From: Larus michahellis
Taxonomy: Eukaryota > Chordata > Aves > Charadriiformes > Laridae
Direction of reading: 5' to 3'
DNA: 64,000 bases
Assembly (NCBI RefSeq): GCF_964199755.1
Contig: NC_133913.1
Coordinates: 8,224,201 to 8,288,200 of the forward strand
Shown piece by piece: positions 54,247 to 64,000 of the stretch (position 1 is the first letter of the stretch; every line of letters begins with the position of its first letter). The position numbers and the translations under genes were made by a program. The notes under the pieces were generated by a model. It searched no databases, was not told where the DNA came from, and was given only the letters and a program-made list of their open reading frames with translations.

Positions 54247-54957
54247 CTGTTGCTGTTGGGAGAGATGCAACCTGTCCATCAGCACACATGAATGACACAA
54301 GGAGGTGATTGGGGCTGCTTCAACTATGTGGCTGTTCCCACTCTGAAAACCAAGACTAGGTGACCAACATTACTGAGGGTCTATTGTGAGCCTACCAGCA
54401 AACAGTGTCTGCCCTCCACTCCCCTTTTTCCCTTTTTCCCCATATCTCTGGTCCCCACCCATTTCCTGTAGAGTTCTTGACCATTCTCATCCTTGTTTCA
54501 TCCTATAGCTGCCTACAGTCCTCCTTTTTTTGTCCCCCCTTGGGAGCATTCCCATCACCAAAATGTCCCTCAGCTGTCTGATCCCCAGCTCACTGTCATG
54601 GGCGTAGGATTTTCCTAGAAGTCCAAAGCTCTGATGCCACATTTCTGGAGACCTGCAGACAAGAAGGTTCTTCTGTAAGAGGAGAGATCCACAGAAACCA
54701 TGTCAGCCCCTCATTGGTGAAGATTCCTTGTCATTTCCTGTCCTACACACGTAGCTGGAAGCCCCAACCCACCATGTATAGCCAAAGCAAACCCAGGGGT
54801 CCAGAATCCCTGTTCATGAGCACTGGGTTGTCACCAGGAGTATCTCTGCATTGAAGAGGTCTGGACTCCACCCCCAGCATGGGAGAATCTTGAAGAGAAC
54901 TAAGGAATAGCAAGGGAAGACAGAGGGAAGAAGGTGTGAAAGCAAGAGTGCATGGAT

Positions 54958-55039
54958 GGAAGGAAGGAAGGAAGGAAGGAAGGAAGGAAGGAAGGAAGGA
55001 AGGAAGGAAGGAAGGAAGGAAGGAAGGAAGGAAGGAAGG
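54958..55039. repeat. (GGAA)n microsatellite
   Basis: About 20 perfect GGAA units occur in a row, upstream of copy B exon 2. Frames reading through it give only poly-(EGRK) or poly-(LPSF) shadows. Confidence 0.98.
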
Positions 55040-55750
55040 GAGGGACTGAATTGGGATGAACAATACATGGCTCTCCATCCATGGCTGGACGGACAGACTG
55101 GCAGACAAGGTCCATTTTGGGAAAGATGGATGGGCAGAGAGACATCAGAATTTTTGTTGAAATGGATAGATGGAGAGGCAGAGGGGTCCGTTTCAGAAGA
55201 GATGAGCAGGTACCCATCACTAACAGTATTGTGTCAATGTAGCTGCACAGGAGACCGCACACATGAGGATATGTTGATGGAGTAACTTGTGAGGGCAGGT
55301 TGAAAGTCTAGGTAATAAGAGGAACATGATGGAGAGAGAAATGAGGCCAGGACATGATTGCAGAGCAAATCCCAGAAAGGCATGAGGGGGAGGGTGTAGT
55401 TCAAGTCATATCTGGCTGTCTTCCAGCCAAGTGCCAGGAGGTGAAAGGGACCACCCTCCACTCCAGACCCATCCACATAGATCTCTCTGGTTCAGACGCA
55501 TTTGCCTCAATTTCCCCCCTTCTCACTCTGGGGTGACAGGGTGGGGAGCACCAGAAAAATCCCCACCCCACCATTGTGCTGACAGGGTGGTCAGACAGAG
55601 CAACTAGGGTGTACGTCCTTGGGGGAGTAGGGGTGAGGGATGGAGAGAGGGATGGATTGAATAGGAGCGAGCTCTCCTCAGCGCACAGGGACAATGAACA
55701 GAGAATAAGGCCAGAATAACAAAACGAAGCACAAACAAGCAGACACTCAC

Positions 55751-56500
55751 CAGAATCAAGGCCAGAGTCAGCAGGGACGGACTGACGATCAGACGGATGG
55801 AGGGAGAGATGGAAGAGGAAGGGGGAGAGAGGGTAAGGGGCAGACGAACGAGATATGGGAACAGAGGGGGGAGGGCTGCAGAGACAGAGAGAGATGCTCG
55901 GTCTGGCAGGAAGATGCAGGGCTACGCAAGGAGGAGGGATGGCTGTGATGGAGAGAGAGGCGGAGGGGCAGGCGGACAGACAGACGTCCGGGAAGGCGGG
56001 GAGGCAGGGGCAGGGGGGCGGAGACACTGGGATCGGCACTGGGATCGCTGCAAACCTCCTCCCCGGCACCGGGGCGACTGGTTCCCTTGGGGGCTGTGGG
56101 GGCAGCGGACACCGCCGGGAGGCTGTGGGATGGAGAGGGGACAGCCCCGGTGGAGGGAATCTGACCGGGGTCCCTGGACCCCTCACTCCGCCTCGGAAGC
56201 CAAAGTGGCGAGTGGGCGGGAGCGCGGCAAGAGCTGCTGCAGCGGCGGGAGCACCCGCGCCCCCGCCCCGCCCGCGCCCGAGCGCAGGATGCTCCGGGCA
56301 CAGCCGAGGAAGGGGCTGCAGAGGCCCCTGCAGGCCTGCTCCTGGCCAAAGGGGCTCTGCCCAGCCCTTCCGCTCTGCCCTCACACCCGGTGCAATGGGC
56401 CGCAGCTGCCAAGGGGGCTCTGCAACCAGGGCGGTGTCTTCTGGGTGGCTGAGGAGGTGGCACTCGTCCCACCAGGAACCTGTCCCCTTGCCAGGCCTGC
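55751..56500 (-). promoter_or_regulatory. GC-rich region, probable promoter / 5' UTR exon of copy B
   Basis: The block is rich in G+C and CpG (densest at about 56040-56300: runs such as GCCCCCGCCCCGCCCGCGCC). On the minus strand a strong donor, CTTGATTCTG then GTGAGT, lies at 55751/55750, with no ATG in the roughly 300 bases before it. This would fit an untranslated first exon spliced towards copy B. No other gene is in reach on that side. It is an inference, with no transcript evidence. Confidence 0.45.
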
Positions 56501-56867
56501 AGCACCGACTGCAGATTTGGAGACTGGGCTCAGGGCCATACGCTGAATAATGCTAGGCCGTTAATTGGGCGGTCGATTGCAAAGAAGCAAACCCAACATA
56601 CTGGCCAGCTGAGGAATGGGGAGAGTTTGCACACCAGCTCAGGCTTATATACCTACTTTTGACATGGGTGTGTCCTCTCATCTGCTGTATTGGGAAGCTC
56701 CATCTCCATTCTCCGTGCAGGAGCCAGCCCCATGCACATGCCTCCCTGGCAGCCAGCCCCTGGTTGAGACAACCCACCTCATCGGGGCACCAAGACACTC
56801 GAAGGGCCAAATTGCACTGGACTTCAGATGTGTTGCTCCCAGAGCACATCCTGGCTGTTTCTCACTG

Positions 56868-57388
56868 GGAGAGTGCAGTAAGATGAAAAACTTGTGGGCT
56901 GAGATAAAGACAGTTTAATAAAGCAAAAGGAAAGGTTGTACACAGAAGCAAAGGAAAAAAAAGGAAAAAAATATTTATTCTCTCCTTCCTATCAGCAGGC
57001 GATGTCCAGCCCCTTCCCGGGAAGCAGGAGCTCAGTACACATACTGGTTTCTTCGGAAGACAAACAACGTCATAACGAATGCGCCCCTTTCCTCCTCCTT
57101 TGTCTTAGGTTTGATTGCTTAGCATGATGTCATACAGCATAGAATATCTCTTTGGTCAGACTGGGTCAGCTGTCCTGGCTAATGTCCTCTCCCAACCCAC
57201 CCCCAGCCTACTGGCCTTTGGGGACGGAGGGGTAGGGCGTGGGACATTCAGCCTTGATGCTGTGCGAGCACTGCTCAGCAGTAGCCAGAACACTGGTGTG
57301 TTATCAACACAGTTCTAGCTACAAAGCACAGCATTGTGAGGGCTGCTGTGGGGAAAGTTAACTCCGTCCCTTCTATTGCTACATTAGT
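56868..57388 (-). mobile_element. Solo LTR of avian ERV type (fossil)
   Basis: Read on the minus strand it holds, in order, AGAACTGTGTTGATAACACA, ACTGCTGAGCAGTGCT, CAGCATCAAGGC, CAGGACAGCTGACCC, CTGTATGACATCATGC, a TTTATTAAACTGTC segment and CTCAGCCCACAAG. This is the same order as at 29785-30340. No internal genes are attached. Confidence 0.7.
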
Positions 57389-60099
57389 TGTAAAAGGATG
57401 AACAAGGAACATGCAGGAAACTGTTTCAACAGTTATGACGTGCAAAGGCAACCAGCAGTGTCTGGGTTTGCAAGACTTCCTGCGTTACTGATGGAGAACT
57501 GCAGAGGGAGCCAAATAATGAGATTTTGTTCCTATTGTCTGTGGTTATAGTCCCTGAAACAAGCAAGCTGGAGAGTCTCACCACAACACAGAGGGAATTT
57601 GTGGATTAGCCCAAGAGTGAATGAAGTTTGCCTTCTTGTGGACGGTTGGAACTTGGAATTCAGGAATGGAGTGAAAACTTATGTGATTCACACCCTGGTT
57701 GCACCCTGTGCATCTAGAGGGACTCTGTCAGTCACAGTACATGTGAAAAATAATAATGCTGCAAATCTAGACATGTAGCGGAGAAAAAGGTGCCTGATGA
57801 GTATAGTGGCAAGGGATGTCTCCAGGACATGTGGAAAGAGTTGTCTTCTGGAGGTGTTTCTCTCTCTCCAGGACTCCAGCTAGAGCAAACATGACTATTT
57901 CAGACTTGATATATCATCTTTGTTGTACTATAGATCGAAAAGATAGTTCTTGGGCCAGTTCTTGTAGTCTAGTTGTGACTATTACAGCAGCGAAGATGGA
58001 ATGAACTCCTTTTGGCTTCTGGAATTTATGCCCATCTTTGGGTTGCCAAATACAGCTGTACAGAGGTCAGTTCATCTGTCCAAACATTTGAGGTGCCCTG
58101 GGGTACCTGGACATTCTCATCAGGCCACTAAATATGATGTAGAAACTATAAGAAAACCACACTCTTCTGAGTATGCAGTTGGATGCCAGGTGGGGTACTC
58201 CAGGGAATCTCAAACTATTTGCAAGTCCATATTCTGCCTTTGTTGTGATGTAGACTTGAGGTTTCACTCCAAAGAAGTGAACAAGTGCTCATTCAGTGAT
58301 GGTGACAGCATGAGTGTTCTCCGTGAGTTGCAGGGAGCAAAACTTGGGAAGCAGAGGGCAGTACCAAAGGATCATTTGGTCAGTCTCTTTTATCTCCATT
58401 GTAACAAGGAGGTAATGAACATTGCTGGAATTTGTTCTTACACCATAAAGTAGACTGTTGTAGGTCCTTACTTGGAGCATTATCAGAGCTCTGGCAAGAG
58501 GTAGTGGGATACATGACATCAAGAAAAGCCATTAAGCCCATGGTTTTGATCTCACAGAGCAGAGAAAGAGATGTTCAAGGTCAAATGTAACAGAGGATGG
58601 GGGCTGCGGTGCAACATTTAAGACTGCAGGTGTTTGAATCCAGAGATGGCTCAGATCGAGGTGGAAGGAGGGAGCTGTGAGTTAGGGTGGCTTGTGGTTC
58701 ATGAATGTGTCAGCAGTGTGTGTTGCAGTCACAGTGTCTTGGCTGATCGTTATAACGGAAGCCTGGGGAGCAGAACCCCTGCATCTGCCAGTGTTTCAGA
58801 AGGGCAGGTTTGGAGAGGTGGGTCCATGGCCATTTCCTTTCCACGTGCCGTGTGTGGAGATTGCTGACTGAGAGGACCACCTTCCCGGCACCTGGGGATT
58901 GCCGTTTGACTTCTGTAAGGGAAGTTTGATACAGGAGATGTCTATGGCTTTCTGTGCTGCCTGTAATCAAAGTCTGTGAGTTTCTGCTCTGATGAGTCCT
59001 GGTGGGAGCACATTGTCCAATTACGTTTCTGGTCTCGCATCTCACACTGGGCTCCATTAAACTCCAAGTAACTTTTCCTTCTGCTTCTGCCTGTCATTTC
59101 TTCAAGGCAGCTTGCCAGATTTTGCCACAGCTACAAAGTAACAGGGAGGCAGCACCACATTCCTCACGGGGCTCATTAAAATGCTGACAGACATAATGAG
59201 CTCTGCGTGTGGTTTTCTGCCACTCCCCATAGAGTTGCAAGCATCCTGTAGCTGATCAGGGGCCTCTCAGATGTGTTTCAATGAATAAGTACAGTATAAT
59301 TTTCATTTGTCATTTGTTTTAATTATGCATGACAAGAAGAATAGAAATGAAGGTGTTTTGAAAGGAAATTAGCCCCGCTTATATCCTGGAGGGAATAAGG
59401 CAGAGAGAGGAAAAGTATCTTTGTCGCCAAGCAACAAGTGGCCATAGTCAAACTTTGATTCATGTGCTGGGAATAAGATAGTTCTTATTACAGTCTATTC
59501 TCTTGTCACCGCAGCCCACAGCAGGGTCAAAGGCTCTCCTTGCAAAGCCTTTGCCTGCTCTAATTAGCACTGTCTTTACCTGGTACTAACTATGCACAGA
59601 AACAGGAGGAATGTTCGTCACCACTGCAAAACAATTTCAAGGTCTTTTTTGATGAAAGAAAGAAAAAAATCTCTATTAAAGAAAGTGATATCTTTTACTC
59701 TGGTCCCACTGACCTCCAGTTTCCTCAGGACATGAACCCTGAAAATAGCTGGCTCAATGGAGAGAGGGACAGGTGATAGAAATTTTCAGGGGCAATTAGA
59801 CTACGGAATGTTTAAACAATGGGATGAACAGGAATAAATTCAGGAAAACTGCATGCTCATGCAGAAGAGAATGCCATTGGCTTGCCAGATAATTTAGCAG
59901 ATGGACAGGACAACTGAGTATCGACTTGATTGACTGCTTCAGGAATTACAGCGTTAGTGAGGTAGAGCTATGGACAGGAGCATTCTCTTAGGATGGCTTT
60001 TCTTCTCCAAAGTTAACACCATTTTTCAACATTTCCATGTCGGGAACACGGGAAGTTACAACAAAGACATTTCAAATGTGAAGAATGGACTCAGCTGAA
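57389..60099. other. Intergenic, no gene recognised
   Basis: No repeat family, exon or RNA gene was recognised. Open frames here are short and have no known motifs. Confidence 0.4.
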
Positions 60100-60276
60100 A
60101 TAGAGGGATACCCAGGAAAGTTGTGGATGCCCCATCCCTGGAGGTGTTCAAGGCCAGGTTGGACGGGGCTTTGAGTAACCTGGTCTAGTGGGAGGTGACC
60201 CTATCCAGGGCAGGGGGTTGGAACTAGATGATCTTCAATGTCCCTTCCAACCCAAACCATTCTGTGATTCTGTGAT
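60100..60276 (+). mobile_element. CR1 LINE 3' fragment
   Basis: It reads CCATCCCTGGAGGTGTTCAA, GGCCAGGTTGGACGGGGCTT, TGGGAGGTGACCCTATCCAGG and ends CCATTCTGTGATTCTGTGA. This is the end of CR1 ORF2 plus 3' UTR, plus strand, severely 5' truncated. Confidence 0.94.
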
Positions 60277-63200
60277 TTTTTTGGAAATGGTAAACTAATT
60301 GTTGGAACTGTTCATTTAAAATTCTTATACTATTTATAGCCAAACAAAAGCAAACGAATAGCAAAACAAGACAAAAATATAATCATGAGATAATCAATCT
60401 ATAATCAAACTATAATCAATAGACAGATGGGAAAGAGGCAAATATCAACACTTCTTACAGTTAAAAATGTATGGATCATAAAAAAATCTTTTGGTGTAGT
60501 GAAGTAGTATTTCCTTCTAAAGTTTATTGCTTGTTTCTTGCTTTTATTATTAAGGCATTCATAACGTTTTGCTTTTGGGTGTCAGTACTTATTCCAGGGA
60601 TGGACTAAAGTAGCTTTCTTCTCCAAGCCTTGCATGTTCTGACTTTTCTAGAAAAGTGCACAAGACTCCAGTTGATGTTCTCAGCAGACTGACTCTTGAG
60701 AGACCCTCCAAAGGCAGCTTGGACTTGAGGGTGTATTTTGAGTGAACGTAGTGGATTGAGCTGAAATCCACCAAAAGCCCTTCTTACAGTATTTATTTAC
60801 ATCATAGAAGAGGTTGTTGTAATTTCAGTATAGCTAGTCATTTGCAAAGTCCTGCACCTGGGACAAAATAAGCCCCCTCCAGAGGACAGGCTGGAGGCCT
60901 GGTGAACAAGGTGTTGAATGTGTCTCAGCAGTGTGCACTTCAGATGATGAAGGCAGACTATATATTGTACAAAATAATTAGAAAATAATTTCTGCAGAAT
61001 AATTAGAAATCAGAATTATGCTGAAATGTCTCTTGTTAGTTGTTGGGGGAGAACCAGGGAAACTGTATTTTCAATTTTTATGTTTATTCTCTGGTTTTGT
61101 TTTGGACCCGGTGCTCTTTTCTTAGAGCCTACACCGAGCTCTTTGACAGGAACAATGTTTAAACTGCATTTGGGGACCTACAGCATTTTTTGAAGTTCAG
61201 AAAGGGTGGAATTTATGAGATTAGAACTTCAAGGGCAGGACTTACTTCAGTATTAAGATATCTACATCAAGGCATCTATAAGCATATTTCCCAATAGTCA
61301 TTGGAGATCCAGCCAGTGCAGCCATCTGAGTTCCAGGCACGGTTTGTCTGACTGGCAGATAGATTTCTACTTAAGAGAGAGCCATCTAGGTTCTACATGA
61401 GGCTTTATTTTTTTTTTCCCTGTTCAAAAATCCTGAACTATTATGAGGGCTATGCGTAGTCACCAAAAAAAACCAGGAGAAAACTTCTATGTCATGGAGC
61501 TGAGGGTTTGCATTGTAGCCCTGAAGGAATTGCTTGAGAGCCATTGCAGGTGGTAGACACTGCAGAGCTTACCTAGGTAGCGTTGGATGACAGTGTAGAG
61601 CAGAAAGAACAAAACCTGTTCCAATCTTATCCATGTTGCCTCTTTGAAAGGGATTCCTGGAGTGATCTACTCTACAAACGTGTTTGTTTCACTCCAGATG
61701 GAGACAAGTAATTGACAGTCAGTTCCACCCTGTGGACATTCAGAGGACCAGGTGCCAAGAGCAATCAGAAGAGTTATTTGACAGCACTAAAGAAAATCCA
61801 TTTCTTTCTGGGAAAGACAAACCCCAGGAGACTTTGTAGGGAAGAATCTATTTTCACCAAAATGGGTACAAAACATATTTTCCTTTCCTAGTTCTTTTGT
61901 TAGTTCCTTAGTTTCCTTTCCTAGTTCATTTGTCTCAAATGACATCAGGAAAAAGCCTGATGCTTAGTTTTCATTTGCTGATGTCTTTATGCATTCCAAA
62001 TATCTGCAATTACTTCATACCCAGTGAAGAAGTCTTCATTATAGGGGACAGTGTGATTCAGCTGTGTAGTCAGCATGGGCAAGAATTAGGTGAAGATGAG
62101 GATATTTAAATCTAGGTGTCCAACTGAAGATGTAAATTGGGCATTTAAATCTTCATTATTATCCCTGCAGGTCCAGTTAATGCAGTTACTGGAATTAAAC
62201 AAGCTATAGTGTCAAAGAATGACAGCATATACTGCTGTACAAGTTTCTGGAGGCTAGCAAAATATTCTGTAGCCCTAGCACTATATTTTGATTTATTCTT
62301 CCAGTCTTGCCTGTACACTAATGGTTACCTAAAAAATCAAGTTACCAAGCAAGGTGGGGCTTCTGTCTGACCTCCTGTGGATGTTCTTGGGTGGGATTAC
62401 TCTTAGCTAACCTGAGGAGAGATTAACGGACCTACATTGGGGTGCCCAAATCCTGGTATTTATTTGTGAATCAGGCATCCAACGGTCAGAACAACCAATG
62501 GAGCCAAAAAAAAGATTCAGCTGATCAAATATAAGTGTTCTTGCTATGGGGACCTGAATGTCTCTCTCAAGTCCTTTTATTTTCTTGCTCTCCAGTCAGT
62601 ACATTTGAAGCATAGAGGCATAACTCACATGACGATACAGGGACTGGGGGAGCAAAGTCCTCCCCCTGTAAAAGCAGCTCAGGTTCCTGTCCTCTGTTGA
62701 TCTGACTTTTCTCCCTCTGGTCCCTGTGCTGCCTGCTGGATAAAATGGCTCAAATCCCCCATTCCTCCTTTTGAGTCTGAAGTGACAGGCAGAGCTGGTC
62801 AGAATTACTATTCAAGTGAGCAATGCATTTTCATATTCTAGGCTTTCACGCATGAAATGGGAGTCTTTCTTTCTAAGGATTTCTTCAACATAGTCCCTGG
62901 AGCTCTGTACTGTTCATAAGCTGAGATTCAAAGTAAAATTCTGCTGCATTTATTACATGTAAGGCTAGAAAATACCAATGTGATACTCTACTTTGTCCTT
63001 TTCAAGTAAATCAGTCAGATGATCTCAGTCAGAATTCCCAATTCTCAGCTCAGTCTGTCTGTGCAGAGACCAGAGGGGGAATGGAAGTCTTTGAGAGGTG
63101 TTAGCCATGATCTCAGAAACACTTCTGTGTCACACAATTTTAATGCTCTAGGTGATCTCACAGCCTCCTAGTCCGCTCTCTGCATCCTTCACTGTTTGAA

Positions 63201-63604
63201 CACTACTGTAAACTTTTCAGTGTGTCTTGATTCCTGCCTTCCAGGTAATATTTTTGATCTTAAAAGGCATGGAGTTTGGGACTGGAGTGTCGGCTCAAAA
63301 GAATAAAGGAAGAGCAATAGTGAACAGTTACCATGTGATCCATCTCACCCAACATTAGAGTTCAACTGCTCACAGAGGTGTGCATGGCAACTGAGGATGC
63401 CTCAAAATAACCCCAGGATATCATACCTTGCTGCTCGACTTACTGCTGGGTCCTGCACTCTCTACCGGTCTTGTACTGATTTTGTACATAAACTCTGGCA
63501 TCTCAAATGACACAAAAAATCCTAGAAAATGAATGACCACCTCCTCTTGGAACACTTTTCTGGCCATATATAGGAGACAAAGGTTACTTGGGAAAAGTCA
63601 GTCT
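60277..63604. other. AT-rich intergenic DNA with one possible CR1 scrap
   Basis: No gene recognised. At about 60845-60960 the plus strand has AAGTCCTGCACCTGGGACAA and GTGTCTCAGCAGTGTGCACT, resembling the KVLHLG and VSQQCAL parts of CR1 ORF2. The rest is unremarkable. Confidence 0.4.
60845..60960 (+). mobile_element. Possible decayed CR1 LINE scrap
   Basis: Similarity is limited to two short blocks with correct spacing for CR1 ORF2 (a KSCTWDK-like frame corresponding to KVLHLGQNK, then SQQCA-like bases). It would be old. Confidence 0.45.
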
Positions 63605-64000
63605 GCATGTACCGATCTGATCAACGTGGTCAACCTGATTGCCTATTACTGTCTTTGAAAAACAGCAATGAACAGATTGAGAGGTTGTGGATAAAAATTA
63701 AGGGCCAAGCCATCAAAGGAGATCTCATTAATGACATAGATAGCAGAATTGAGGGCAACTTCAGCAAGTTTGCAGGTGACACCAAGAGGAGTGGCACAGT
63801 TGATTCACTTGAGGGAAGAGATGCCATCCAGATTCACCTTCACAGGCTTGATTATTAGCTTCATGTGAAACTCATGAAGTTCAACAAGGCCAAGTGCAAG
63901 GTCCTGCACCTGGTTTAGGTTGTCACCAGAATCAGTACAGACTGGGGATAAATCCATTGAGAGCAGCCCTGCAGAGAAGGACTTGGGGATACTGGTGGAT
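63605..64000 (+). mobile_element. CR1 LINE fragment, cut by window end
   Basis: The plus strand encodes IERLWIKIKGQAIKGDLI (endonuclease part), then directly EGNFSKFAGDTKRSGTVDSL (RT part, FAGD where FADD is usual), then MKFNKAKCKVLHLV and, in another frame, EKDLGILVD. There is an internal deletion of most of ORF2. The element continues past the window. Confidence 0.9.

Noticed and set aside
54743-55262. Frames with (LPSF)n or (EGRK)n repeats
   Set aside because: They are translations of the (GGAA)n microsatellite.
55401-56384. 327-codon minus-strand open frame in GC-rich DNA
   Set aside because: Its composition follows the CpG-rich background (proline, serine and leucine repeats), with overlapping long frames on both strands. 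There is no domain or splice partner in that frame.

Overview
The window looks like nuclear DNA of a bird. The evidence is many 5'-truncated CR1 LINEs with the typical CR1 3' end (repeated ATTCTATG/ATTCTGTG), several solo LTRs of avian ERV type, and vertebrate genes with GT-AG introns. I cannot name the species. I found no CRISPR array, bacterial operon, tRNA or rRNA.

Host genes are of two kinds. The first is a pair of multi-exon genes on the minus strand that encode VWA5A-like proteins (VIT domain followed by a von Willebrand factor A domain). Copy A runs from about 13.58 kb down to a stop at 2656, and copy B from about 54.25 kb (with a GC-rich upstream region to 56.5 kb) down to a stop at 46796. 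I resolved 16 coding exons in each by splice sites, reading frame and similarity. Phases agree in both copies and exon lengths are nearly the same. A candidate first coding exon was also found for each. The second kind is olfactory receptor (OR) genes: one intact OR10-like gene (21985-22935, minus), one intact OR13-like gene (35041-35976, plus), and two OR pseudogenes (about 271-1011, plus; about 42840-43790, minus). VWA5A lying among OR genes matches the human 11q24 region, so this is probably the avian counterpart of that block with VWA5A duplicated.

Layout: 0-2 kb, LTR end, OR pseudogene and a second-family LTR; 2.6-13.6 kb, VWA5A-like A with CR1s in its introns; 13.6-21 kb, G-rich sequence and LTR fragments; 22-23 kb, OR10-like gene; 23-35 kb, AT-rich DNA with CR1 pieces and a nested CR1/ERV block; 35-36 kb, OR13-like gene; 38.6-41.2 kb, a long CR1 with ORF1 esterase, endonuclease and part of the reverse transcriptase; 42.8-43.8 kb, OR pseudogene; 46.8-56.5 kb, VWA5A-like B and its GC-rich 5' region; 56.9-64 kb, an LTR, AT-rich DNA and further CR1 pieces, the last cut by the window end.

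No clearly new system is visible. The most interesting point is that both VWA5A-like copies are open along their whole length, yet their VWA domains have lost the metal-binding (MIDAS) residues at all three sequence positions and lack about 16-18 residues just after the first one. This suggests a metal-independent VWA fold kept after, or before, the duplication.
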